This document shows, piece after piece, positions 34,967 to 45,194 of a stretch of DNA of 58,889 nucleotides. The notes below the pieces were generated by a model that was not told the DNA's origin, ran no database searches, and saw nothing but the letters and a program-made list of their open reading frames with translations. Made by a program: the position numbers and the translations under genes. The number at the start of each line of letters is the position of its first letter. The stretch's first letter is position 1. Location: NCBI GenBank assembly GCA_002803225.1, contig NXFV01000749.1:1-58889 (forward strand), read 5' to 3'. This DNA comes from Gamarada debralockiae. Lineage: Eukaryota > Ascomycota > Leotiomycetes > Helotiales > Hyphodiscaceae.

Positions 34967-35878
34967 CTAGATGATGACAGTAATAGCTGACCGCTGTTCT
35001 TCGTCCCAAAAACCACCAACGGCGGACGCATTTACCAAGACTGTACCTCGACTCCCTCGACCCCCTGTTTCTCTGATTCGAGAGACGCTGAATATCAGCA
35101 TTCGCGCCAAATCCAACCACGAACCATCATCCCCAATCGCGCGCTCATAAGCGCTCTCAAACGAATCCCACACCACCGTTCTTCGGCCATATCCAGCGTG
35201 GATATGTCCAAAAACATGGAGGAGTGGTGTCCTCTCGTGGATTTCTTGCAGGAGAAAGGAACAGCCCAGATGGCCAAGGTCGAGATGGTGTTTTGGCGGG
35301 CCATGTGTCAGCAGAACATCGATATCTTCAGGAACGGACCCTTTCCAGGGGTCTTGCCCAACGCGAGGATACTGGAATGCCCAGTTCCCGTGCTTTGGAG
35401 TCCAAGGGCTCCCGTATATCTTCAGTGGTCGGCCCCCATGAAAACGGAGTGTTGTGGATGAGTCTTCGAGGTAAATTAAAGAGCGCCAATCAATTTGCAC
35501 ATCTTCCTTGTTTTCATCGTGCGCCTCTTTTTTTGAACGATCAAGGCATAGGTCGTGATTTCCGGCAATGACTACCTTGAACCTGTGTGGCTGCGAATCA
35601 AGCCACTCTATTTGACTTCGCAATTCCTCAAGGGATCCGGATTGTGTGAGATCGCCTGCGTGTAAGAGGATATCGCCATCCGGAAGTTTTGGCTGGACAT
35701 TATGAGTATCTGAAATGCACACAACACGGATTCCGTCTTTCGGCGCTGGAATGGCAGGCTCGAGTAGAGCGTAAAGTGCTTTCGCAAGAAATCTCAACGG
35801 TGACGACCAGAATCGCTGAAGAGTGCTTGGCTCGCGTCGGCTCAAGAGCGCATCAAGGCCTGCGGTCGGAGGCTTCAT
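34967..35878 (-). CDS. Calcineurin-like metallophosphoesterase
   Basis: Predicted two-metal phosphoesterase of 303 residues in one exon. All metal-binding motifs are present and in order: CISDTHN (Asp, His), LHAGDLTQ (Asp), IAGNHDLCLD (Asn, His), LTHGPPKHHLD (His) and FGHIHAGYG (His-x-His). The set and spacing match the UPF0046/MPPED-like ser/thr-phosphatase-related group common in fungi. The frame is open upstream to a Met at 35980, but MKPPTAGLDALL at 35878 is the better start because the first 34 residues look like leader sequence. The natural substrate is not known. It is the only intact gene among HET relics. Confidence 0.85.
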   Translation of the reverse strand: MKPPTAGLDALLSRREPSTLQRFWSSPLRFLAKALYALLEPAIPAPKDGIRVVCISDTHNVQPKLPDGDILLHAGDLTQSGSLEELRSQIEWLDSQPHRFKVVIAGNHDLCLDRSKKEAHDENKEDVQIDWRSLIYLEDSSTTLRFHGGRPLKIYGSPWTPKHGNWAFQYPRVGQDPWKGSVPEDIDVLLTHGPPKHHLDLGHLGCSFLLQEIHERTPLLHVFGHIHAGYGRRTVVWDSFESAYERAIGDDGSWLDLARMLIFSVSRIRETGGRGSRGTVLVNASAVGGFWDEEQRSAITVII

Positions 35879-36719
35879 ATTTGCGATGAAAGAGGTTAGA
35901 AAATGGTTGCTTGCAGATACTACGACTAACGTAACTCTGATTAATAGACTTGTTGCGGATAAGTCATTAGTAGTATGCAAGTTCCTCGTGCCTCAAAGCG
36001 CCAGAATCAAGGCCTTGAGATTGAGGGGGTTAATTCCGGGCAGGGATTCTAGCCCTCTGATTGGCTGTAAATCACGTGCGAGTTCCGTAGAACCATGGTT
36101 CCTTTTAGGTTCCATGGAACATATAGTACAGTATAATGGAATGGAACCTTCCAGTTAGCATCCCAATTCTACAGGTATGTGTATATGCCATACTACTCTT
36201 CGTAGCTCCCAAGTCCTCGTACAGCGTATTGTCATTTCTACCGTCTTTCTTTTTTAGGCATGGGGTTGCTGCGGATCAAAACAACCAGCTCAGGATGTCT
36301 CTGACCTACAAGGCATGGCTCCTCAACCCTTCGCAGGAGGGGGAAGAGTCACGGCCTAGTCAACCTATTTCGGCGAGTTCTACCACTCAAAGCGACGGAG
36401 TCTCGAGACAAAATTTGCGCCTTACTTAGTATGACGGGTGAGAACTTGATCAAGCCAGACTAAGACCAGCCGTTGTGTGAGGTGATGCAGGCTTCGTTAG
36501 GTCTCATAGTAAGGCTCACAATCCTCGAATGGGGATCTTTACGTGATTCTGATAATCCACGACAGGGAGAGATATTTCTTGGCCGACTTAGGCCATGCTT
36601 AGCACAGACATAGAACATGGCCAGGTCAAGAATGCTGAGAGGTATAGCGCTGGCCTCCCTCTGGCTTCTTGAGATCCACTCCTCAAGGATTCGCCAGATT
36701 CGAACCCCGAGCAGCTCGT
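35879..36719. other. Intergenic with no supported gene
   Basis: A 97-codon frame at 36136-36429 lacks a domain. 36095-36125 has a small repeat of the motif GGTTCC/CCATGG around an inverted centre. The first part probably holds the promoter of the metallophosphoesterase. Confidence 0.35.
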
Positions 36720-37232
36720 ATTGTCTGGCGAGCTACTTGACAAAGTGAAAACCTCATCCGGCGCACAGTTCATCAGATGTATGAAACATGGAATGCTGCA
36801 AAGCGAGGTTGGGCGTATCAGAGAAGTTCTCCTGAGATCTAAACCTCGGGAGAATGAACGATACCTCACCGGCGAAACAAACATTGATGCCTGGTTCCAC
36901 ATTCTGATATCTTTGGTTTATTGAGAAAACGCAGCCGGGGCGGTGATCCTGGCGCAATCGAGTCGTGGCGTGATGCATTCGATTCCCTGTTGAACAAGCG
37001 AGGATTGAGAGACGTATTGAAGGTTGACGCGATGCTGTTGACCGACATCTTCGATGATCTAAAATTGAAGAGGATGGGCATTCACCAGGCTTTTGGGAAC
37101 CGCCACAGGACTTGTTCTCTCGGGTATTCGGAGGGTAGATACATAGCCATGTTGCCCGATGGCACTCGTCCTGACCTCAACTTTAGCAGTATGTCGTTCG
37201 AGGTCGATCAAGATATAAGCAGACTAGATTGA
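36720..37232 (+). pseudogene. Probable HET-family relic
   Basis: Near 36780 one frame reads TWNAAKRGWAYQRSSPEI, close to the 'RGWAYQERLLSPRxLHF' element of HET proteins, and the next frame continues with RENERYLTGETNIDAWFH, where HET proteins have 'GENExxWEC'. A later open frame (36921-37232) has NRHRTCSLGYSEGRYIAMLP, which fits the 'GR...T..GY.G..P' C-terminal area. The frames are out of register and contain stops. Identification rests on short motifs, so it is less sure than the other two HET genes. Confidence 0.45.
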
Positions 37233-37756
37233 TACTTGAGGCGAAATCAGCAAGTCGCACCCCCGGCAGATCCTCGGGCGCTGCCAAGACTCATTCTCCG
37301 CTAGTCCTCTCTGAGCATCATCGAATAACTCTCACCTCGCGAATTCCTTCCTAGTCCTGCTTGCGCTTTACTACTTCAGCTAGGATTACCAGTCGGTGCA
37401 GCGCTGGTTATAGGAAGCTCTAGATTTTTGTATTACCAGTTGGAGTAGTTTGGGCTTCAGTGTAGAATTTTAGCTTGCTCTAAGTTCTGCTGAGCCGAAT
37501 TCGTGTTCTTCAAGCCAAAGCAGTCCGATTCGGAGTACTTTGGCTTGAAGTATGAATAAGGCACATATGCTATCTTGCAGCATGTGAAAGTATTATCTCA
37601 ATTAAAGTTGAGATTTATGTTCGTAAAAGCTCGGGTATCTATTTACAGATGCATACAGAGCAGAATGTAATGCAGAGCGAAGTGTAGTATGACCAAACGC
37701 CAATGGGTCCCAAACCAGAATAATTCCCATCTATGCAACATATCCGCGCTAAACCC
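37233..37756. other. Intergenic downstream of the CDF transporter gene
   Basis: No gene. Contains the 43-base palindrome at 37508-37550 and the 3' end of the minus-strand transporter transcript. Confidence 0.4.
37508..37550. repeat. 43-base near-perfect palindrome
   Basis: CTTCAAGCCAAAG at 37508-37520 and CTTTGGCTTGAAG at 37538-37550 are exact reverse complements. The inner part TCCGATTCGGA is also palindromic, so the arms are 21 bases with two mismatches and a one-base centre. Just upstream, TTTGGGCTTCAG echoes the arm. Such a sequence could fold as a cruciform or RNA hairpin, or be a bound site or a miniature-element relic. Confidence 0.85.
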
Positions 37757-39124
37757 TTAGATGTCCTTCTTGTAGGCATGCTCAGGCTTATGGGTAGTCT
37801 CATAATCAACATGAACATAAGCCCTCTCAATATCCGGTAAATCCTCCAGCTTGCTCTGCAGCTCCTCAGCCACATCATGCGTATCTCTTAGGGAAGAAGT
37901 AGCATTCATAACGATGTCAACCTCGGCAATGAGTCGTGGGCCAGAGTGATAGACTCTGACTGTGTCGATGCCCTCGACGTCGGGAGAGTGCGTTAAGCAG
38001 ACGTATGTGATGAGTTGTTGGGTCTCTACCGAAGCAGTGACGCCAACAAGGAGGAGGAATTCGCTGAATGCTGTACGCAACCAGATGACTGAGATCAGGC
38101 AGGAGAGAAGAATGGCGCCCATGGGATCGATCCACCATTTGAGCTTGGATCCACCGACAGAAGATAGGATACCAAAGCCGTTGATCAACAGATCGTTGCG
38201 GTGGTCTTGCCAGAGGATATTGATTTGAGAGTACTTGTCTTTCAGAGCCCAACAATAGAGGAAAAGACCGAGCTTGGTGGTGAAAGCGACGGCTACTGCG
38301 ATGACAGAAGGGAGATGGAATGACTTGGTCTCGTTTTTGTTTCCTTCAACGAGTTCTCGGGCGGAGAAGGCGATCAGGATGAACGATACGGCTGTCATGA
38401 GGAAGCAGAAGACGATGTTGCCGACGGTTTCGAGGCGCGCCTTGCCGGACGGGAAGCGGTTAGGGTCCACACGCTTCACAGCACGGTTGGTCACAATCAA
38501 CGTAACGTTGGACATCGGATCGAAGATGGCATCAGCCATGGTGGTGAACAAGGAGAGCGATCCCGAAGAGACAGCACCGTAAAGCTGGAGGCCAGCAAGG
38601 GCAATGTTGGCCGCGAAAGACCCATACACCGCAATTTGGAATTTGAGATGATCCTCGCCTGCCTCCTGCTTTGCTTGCGCTCGGTGATCCTCAACCGGCT
38701 TAAGCATTCTCTCAATATTCTCATTCTGAGTCTCGTAGAACTTCTGTAGCTTCCTGGCTTTGTATGCATCGCGGTTGAACTTGATGGGCCCGCAACCGTC
38801 GCGCTTTCGCGAAGTGTTGGCTGTGATATCTTGGAGCTCACTCGCATTCTTGTATGATGCTGAAAGTTGGTATGGGTCGTTCTCGCGAGTGTATCGTGGT
38901 GGCCGCTGGCCTTCGAGATCGCTCGTTGGATGTCGCGAAATGGGGTCATTCTCTTCGGAGCCGGGAGCGACGGGTTCGAAAGCGGTGCTGGTTCCCGGCT
39001 TTATAGAGTGATTCGATGAAATGGGGGTATGATTCCCAGATCGTAATTCAAATCGGTTAGGATGTAGGTGAAATGGGTGAGGATGCATCGTGATACTGTT
39101 GCTGAGATCGGGGGTTCGAGACAT
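37757..39124 (-). CDS. Cation diffusion facilitator, Mn-type
   Basis: Membrane metal transporter of 455 residues in one exon. A cytosolic N-terminus of about 160 residues precedes six predicted helices. The metal site motifs are DAIFD in helix 2 and DHRND in helix 5; paired DxxxD motifs mark the manganese branch of the CDF family, whereas zinc transporters have His in one of them. The C-terminal domain reads RVYHSGPRLIAEVDIVMNA and HDVAEELQSKLEDLPDIERA, the cytosolic dimerisation fold. Export of Mn2+ from the cytosol into the secretory pathway or vacuole is inferred from the family. The start ATG is the first in frame. The tail ends with an acidic/Lys motif without special signals. Confidence 0.9.
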   Translation of the reverse strand: MSRTPDLSNSITMHPHPFHLHPNRFELRSGNHTPISSNHSIKPGTSTAFEPVAPGSEENDPISRHPTSDLEGQRPPRYTRENDPYQLSASYKNASELQDITANTSRKRDGCGPIKFNRDAYKARKLQKFYETQNENIERMLKPVEDHRAQAKQEAGEDHLKFQIAVYGSFAANIALAGLQLYGAVSSGSLSLFTTMADAIFDPMSNVTLIVTNRAVKRVDPNRFPSGKARLETVGNIVFCFLMTAVSFILIAFSARELVEGNKNETKSFHLPSVIAVAVAFTTKLGLFLYCWALKDKYSQINILWQDHRNDLLINGFGILSSVGGSKLKWWIDPMGAILLSCLISVIWLRTAFSEFLLLVGVTASVETQQLITYVCLTHSPDVEGIDTVRVYHSGPRLIAEVDIVMNATSSLRDTHDVAEELQSKLEDLPDIERAYVHVDYETTHKPEHAYKKDI

Positions 39125-40067
39125 GGTGAATCTGCGGTTGAGATTGAAACTGATGAAGAGGACACAGAGAAATACGGGAAATATAATGGAGAATAGAGAA
39201 GGAAATTATCATATCATAAGGCAATACAATAAAGTACTGAACTGCCGGTGAAGATGTTGACTTGATTGAATGGTTTGAGTAACGAGGTTATCAAAAATCT
39301 GCGCTGCGGAGACTGCGTTGGGAACGTAGCGAGCTTGGCACTGGGCAGATCTGCCCTCGAGATGACGCTCATTTTGACTTTACCTTGGATTTGCTTTGGA
39401 GGTATTTTCTTAAGGTCGACGATGAGTTTGGAGATATTTTACGAAGGTTAGAATGTGGAAAGCGCGTCATATTACATCTGGTGCACTTAGGCGGTGTCAG
39501 GCCACTGAACCTGTATGCTCCGAAAAATGCCGATCCGCCCACCTCGATTCTCCCCCTTTTGACTTTCCCTTTGGCTTTTTAAGCAATCCATCTCTGAAGG
39601 TCCTCAATCTTTCAATTCGACGATATACTCCATGGTGTGAGTACTTGGAATATCGTTGCCCTCCCAGTCATTCCTCTGAAATATCGGAGAGTTTTTTCAT
39701 TTCGTCTGGATTTCAAATTCCCCTTCTCTTCACTAATCGAGTGCTCGAGTGAGCTTGAGGATCTGGGCTTTTCCGATGTGCATGACGCAAAGTGTCTGAT
39801 TAGGTTAATTTTCCGATAATTGCGCAGAGGAGCCTGGAGATGGCTGTATTTCAGCTGTCTTTCAGTGGCTCTTAGCTTCAACGCCCATATGCGAACCCAG
39901 CGCAGTGGCGGGCGAGGCACTTGTGGCCCAGGCGTCAGCATCACTGTAAGTGAACTTTCCCAACTTGACGATCTCTCTCTCATTTAAGTCATTCTACTAT
40001 TTTTCTATTTCGACCAGAGAGACTATCCCGTCGTTGAAGTAAACCCGCGTCGAGTCCAACAGCAATA
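39125..40067. other. Intergenic upstream of the CDF gene
   Basis: No supported gene. Several open frames of 60-120 codons overlap on both strands at 39450-39980 without a domain. The first part is the CDF promoter on the minus strand. Confidence 0.4.
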
Positions 40068-41120
40068 ATGTCCTCGAACCCATCCGGGATACTTACAACT
40101 CCAATTGTCACAGGACCATCACTCCAAGTTAATGGCATCCTAGCCTCCATACGGGTCTACAACCAAGAATAATGGAAGCATTACGACATGGACTCCTTGA
40201 CCATCAACACCAAGAACCTAGCCCTCAATTACCCACTCGACAACCACCTCTCCCTCCCTCCACGGCCCACTCCTATCCCTCCTCCCTGAGATCTTCCACC
40301 TCATCCTCCAGCACCTCTCCATCCACCCCCTAACCTAATTCCGCCTCCTCTCCACCCACGTCCGCTCCCTCATATCAACCAACCCCCTCTATCTACCCAT
40401 CTACACTCATTCCCCCTCCCGACATATAGTTGTTGTGCGGTTTCCTTAGGTCAGGAAAGGGGTGGATGGAAATGGGGAAGTGGTGGAATGGGGTAAGACT
40501 TGTGAGAGATGTAGAGAGAAGGGGTGGATGAGGATGAGGGGGAGGGGAGGTGGAATGTTAGGCACTCAAGGGACGGGTTGGTTGAGCATTTGAAGATGTG
40601 CCGGTAGCTGGTAGTAATCTTGGTTGAATTGAGAAGTCATTTAAGTCACTAGCTGACCGTGATAGTTTAACAGAGTTTTGCTATTTTTACAAGTTACATG
40701 AGGCAAGTCTCGCAAAGGTCCTTTAATCTACGTTGAAGAGCCTTCAGAGCATTGAAAGCAAAGCCTCTCCGACAAAGCAACGCATGTCAGAAGATATCGA
40801 GCAATGCCGCTAGGGACAAGCTGCAAAGTTCCAGTTACTACGCATGCGATCACGCAAATTCAGCAAGTACTCAAAAGAAACGCGTGAAGTTGAATAGTGT
40901 ATGGAGTGATCACTGCGATATCTCTACTGGTATACACACCTTGGCGTATAATGTGTCTTAGGAGAGCGCATTCCATATCGACTTCCTAGAGGTTGCTATG
41001 AGATTTCTGGTCGAGGTCGGCCCGGCGAATCTCTTCAAAATTGTCGCGATCGAGCTAGAATATGTTGTCTCGAATGCCGAAGACGTTTGGAAGATTCAAT
41101 ATAGTTTCGTGGCCGACTAA
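40068..41120 (+). pseudogene. Decayed F-box-type gene
   Basis: An ATG at 40068 opens a Ser/Thr/Pro-rich frame that meets a stop after 34 codons. Near 40270-40340 another frame reads LLSLLPEIFHLILQHLS, an F-box-like core, followed by a stop and LLSTHVRSL. Near 40970-41120 a short open piece reads FLEVAMRFLVEVGPANLFKI up to a stop at 41118; this resembles the '..FLRxIGPxN...' element in the body of fungal F-box-associated proteins. The order is right for one gene of about 1 kb, but frames are broken and the middle (40440-40960) is unreadable. Confidence 0.45.
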
Positions 41121-41928
41121 GTGAGGGTAGACGGTTTATCTGATCAGCGTAGAAATTTTAGTTCGAGGGAGAGATTTATAGCGGGGTGTAAACATAGACA
41201 GAGACCCCGGAGCTACTCGGTGCATTAGAGAGCACCGCGATCGGGGTTGAAGCTGGAAGCTTTCCTCCTCGTATCACAAGATGAAATCGAGTAGTTGATC
41301 TACTACTATCAAATATTGAGATACGCATAGATTCAAGCAGAATTTACAGCTAGGTCTTGTTTTCACCCCCTTTTTTGTCCTTTCTGTGACGGGCCAAAAT
41401 AGTCCTCGAGCTTTGGCCGAGGCGCTTCGACAGGAAGAAGATGGCTGCGCTTGAGAGTTGTTTGGATGATGGCAGTTATACCTAAGGAAATTACAAAGGA
41501 CGAGATATAGCCAAAAGCAAATAGCCTCAGACAAGATTACAAATTACATCACTTAATGGACAGCATAAAGATGCCATCTGCGTTCAAAGCTTCGATTAAT
41601 TCAGGCTATCTGACGAGCTAGTTAACGCATAGCAAATGTCCAAATCCGCGTCCCCGTCCCTGCCTATTCCCTATTCATTCCCATCAACTGAAAGGGGCCG
41701 AGTATACCACAAAATACAGCCCGTCAAGTGCCAGAAAATGCCCATTGAAGCATACAATATGCAGCGAAGCAACTAGATACAGCCCAATGAAAAGCAGCAT
41801 GCTAATGCAAATTTCAAAATGCTCGCCAAGAAATGAAGAACAAGCTCGCGAGAGCTCAACAATGCTGCAATATGTGAAATGTGAAAGTATTTGTACATGG
41901 TTCGCGTGAAATTGAAACATTAAGGCGA
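41121..41928. other. Intergenic downstream of glycogenin
   Basis: No gene seen. Open frames on the minus strand (41274-41534, 41684-41920) show no domain. It should contain the glycogenin 3' untranslated region. Confidence 0.4.
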
Positions 41929-44277
41929 TCAGGTATCCAGCACGTCTTTCTCCTCCTCAGATGGCGGCATTGGCGTTTCGAAAGTGGGGAATGTCTCGTC
42001 TTTCTCCCAGGAAGCTGATGGACCCCCATAACTGGGCTCTTCCATCGTTGTCCGTGGAGTCGATTCAGTCTTGGTCTCTGATCCTGCTGCTCCTCCATGC
42101 TTCGGCGCTTGAGCGACATAAGTAGGACTTGTCACTCCCTCCGATCCGTACGGCAACGGTCTCATAGGGATCTCCCGTGCCGGTGAATCATCGGCTCCAA
42201 GCTTATTGGCTAAGACATCTGACTGCCGCCGAGCGAGTTGCTCGAGCTGAGCAGCAGGATCCTGTTGAAGTTTAGCCACGCCACAATCAGCGGGACTAAA
42301 GCCCTCACCCATTCCTCCTGCGACGGGACGCCCTCCGCAGCTGGCAATTCGCCTTCATCATCTCTTTGCTCACCCCAGAAGCTAGGCCTTCGGATCGGTG
42401 CTGGTGTCACGGGTAGACTGGGCCTTTCAAGCTCTGTTGGAAAGTCTGTGAGCTTCATGGATTGTCTTCGCCCACTCGGGCTGGACACATTTTCTATACC
42501 TGAGCCGTACCCCTGCAGTACTTGGATTTTGCCCTTGCGACTCTTTTGCAAGTTTCCGATGTACCGCTCGATTTCAGGGATATCGTCCCAGACGTTTCCG
42601 CGTGTGTATGTCTGCCATGGATCGGCAGGCGTGAGTTGTATGGTAGGAGTGGTAGGAGTGGTAGGCGTAACAGCTTCGTCCTCCTCTGCTGGCGCGGCGG
42701 CCGTGTCAATACTGATGGGCTCTGAGGCTACTTCTATGTTGTCCTCGGGGAACACTCTCGAGGGTTTCGGTGCGTCCTTTTCCCACGGGAATATTGGAGT
42801 TGGTTTCTGATAGGTTGGAGCCTTTGGTACTTCATAATACATGTCCTTTGGTGGATCAGGGTACCGCTCAGGAGCTTTGAAAGGCGTAGGGTCCGAAGCA
42901 AATTCATAGTGTGTGGCAGGGAAATTGGATGCTTCAGGCTGGGAGTCGGCTGGTGGTGGAGCTCTGCTGATCGTTAACTTTTGGAAATTGAAGTGGCGTC
43001 AATGAACTGACCTGCTAGCATCCCATGCCGAAAATTGAATCTCCCTTTCTTTCTGCTCCTTCTCCACCTGGGTTTCTACAGGTGGAACATAAGCCTCTTC
43101 CACTTGCTTTGGCATCTCAATTGTTTCATGTAGCGGTTCTTCGGTCGTCGGATGGAATACCCCAATTGTTTCATGCAGCGATTCTTCGGGCGTCAGATGG
43201 ACTATCTCACTCTCCGCCTCTTCGCTGGAGACAATGGGAATGACTGGCTGGAACTCTCCTTTCGTATGATACTGCACTATTGGGGCGATCTCCTGGGCAG
43301 TGCTTTCGACTGACTGCTTTGAGTTTAGCAATTGATCTACTGAGACTGTAAGTGTGCGTACAGATTCTCTGAAATGTCTGTCATAAACAGCCCACCACCT
43401 CCCAACCATTTCGTCGTACGGAGTAGAGCCTCTATTTGCATCTCGCCCTTGAGTCCATGGCTTATTTTGGCCGATGAAATGTGCCATGCTTATGCTGGAT
43501 TGGAAATGTCGGTATGCGGGAAGGTATTGGTAGTGAGCAGACGGCGTGACATTGTAGGTGAAGCTCAGGCGATTGAAGGAATTCTTGAAGTGCATGTTCA
43601 GAAGACCTTGGTCTGCTCCATCGAAGGATATGCCCCTTTGTGCCATTGCGAGCAAAGCATAGTAGTCACCCATGTTGGGGTTAAGAACCATCAGACCGGT
43701 GTTGAAAATGTCGGGCCATCCAATATCTGGAGCCGCAGAAAAGGACTGTGGAAGATCGAATAGCTCATCTGGCGCACGCAACGCAACCATATCTGCATCC
43801 ATATAGACTATCCTCCGAAATTGTACCTGCTTCCATAATGTGATCTTCGTGAAGGTAGACCGTAGATCGGCTCGGTCCATGAGGTAGAGGTTGGCTGGGG
43901 TGTCATTGTCGACTCGTTCAACGGGAATAATGAAGTCGAATACTTTCTACAATGCGTCAGAGCCTTCAATGGGTTGGGTGGATCTGCGAGCCTTACCTGG
44001 AGCTCTACCATCGCATCCACCGAAATAGAATCGGTGGTGACGAGCACTGCCAACTTCTTGGTCGTGCCAGCATCTCGTAGAGAATGCGCTAACACCAATG
44101 CACCTGCAATGAAGCTTCAGTAAGCATAGATCTGCCGTTACGGAGCTGTTTTCAGATACCTGGGAGGTAGAAATCATTTAACAGAAGCTATTGGAGAGCT
44201 GTCAGTACCTGTCAACAATGACGCGCTTAATGAGGATCACTCACTGTCGCATAGACATCTTCTCCTTGGGAAGCCAT
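41929..44277 (-). CDS. Glycogenin, six exons
   Basis: GT8 self-glucosylating glucosyltransferase that primes glycogen, about 697 residues. The model is complement join of 44277..44245, 44187..44160, 44103..43997, 43946..43012, 42966..42309 and 42261..41929, with frame kept at each GT-AG junction. The start reads MASQGEDVYATLLLNDFYLP, then GALVLAHSLRD. The Mn/UDP-binding DxD is in IVYMDADMVAL at about residue 106-108. NTGLMVLNPN and GADQGLLN follow. HYQYLPAY at about 194-201 places a Tyr at about residue 195, the self-glucosylated position in animal glycogenin. HFIGQNKPW ends the catalytic core. The C-terminal half is Pro/Glu-rich and disordered, as in other fungi. The acceptor before exon 5 is a NAGNAG pair (exon starting at 42966 or 42963), differing by one Ser. 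Confidence 0.9.
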
Positions 44278-45194
44278 TGCCTCTGGCTCGTCAGAGAGCA
44301 ATGAATTCGACAAGAAGACCTTCTGTTATGACTTAGAGGAGAGAAACCTCAATTGACGGTGGACAGGTCGGAGGAAAAGAGAAAGAAGTTCTGAGAGAAG
44401 TTGGAGAGGCGGGAGCAAACGATGGAGGCGGGGATGGTGCACGGGCTTTGCAGGCTGAAGTGAAGGAGGGCCCAACCAAAGAAGAAACCGGATTTTTGTT
44501 GAGTCTGCTCCATGTAATTAGAGAGAAGGGTGTTAAAAGTTGAAGTTCTTCTTTCAATTTCGGATTTTACTCAGAGCATAGATCAAATCGAATGTTGATC
44601 TCGTGAATCTACGGAAGCGTCAAGCTCTCTGACAGATCAGCCTATTGGAGAGGCAAAATCGTCAAGTCCCGAAGCTCGATCCATGCCGAACAACCTCGAT
44701 GTACCCGCAGCAGGCTACGCCATCCATCCTATCATTTCTCTGCTAAACGGTCATTGTGCATAAAACACTGTAGAAGAGGCAGGCGATTAGCTTGTCGTGT
44801 GACCGGCGTGGAAGAACCAGGCAGGCCAAGAGATCACAGCAAAACAGCATCACATCTTCGGAAGAATCAGAGATATTTCCAGTGAGAACATTTGAAGAAC
44901 AAATTAGCCTATCACAGGCAGCAGGTGTCTTTTGAAGGAGGGTCAACGATTCATCGCCATTTCGGGATCAACTCGCAGCGTGCGTTACGCGAGGACCCTT
45001 TCACCGCTACCCCACCATTGAGGAGACCCTGCACTGCAACATTGTTGAAGAGACGCATATTGAAGCATTGCAAAAGCTCATCACACCACAATAAGTACTT
45101 CGAGATCGAACGACGACGAGGTCAACGTCAAAAATCCACGTGACCAAAGATCAGAGGTCTCAAGGAGATATCTACGAGAGTACCAGACGTGATC
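44278..45194. other. Divergent intergenic region
   Basis: Lies between the start codons of glycogenin (minus) and the F-box-like gene (plus), so it should contain both promoters. No gene or clear motif is visible. Short open frames here have no domain. Confidence 0.4.

Noticed and set aside
36680..36725. GGTTCGAAT-type sequence on the minus strand, as in a tRNA T-loop
   Set aside because: No matching T-stem, anticodon arm or acceptor stem can be formed around it.
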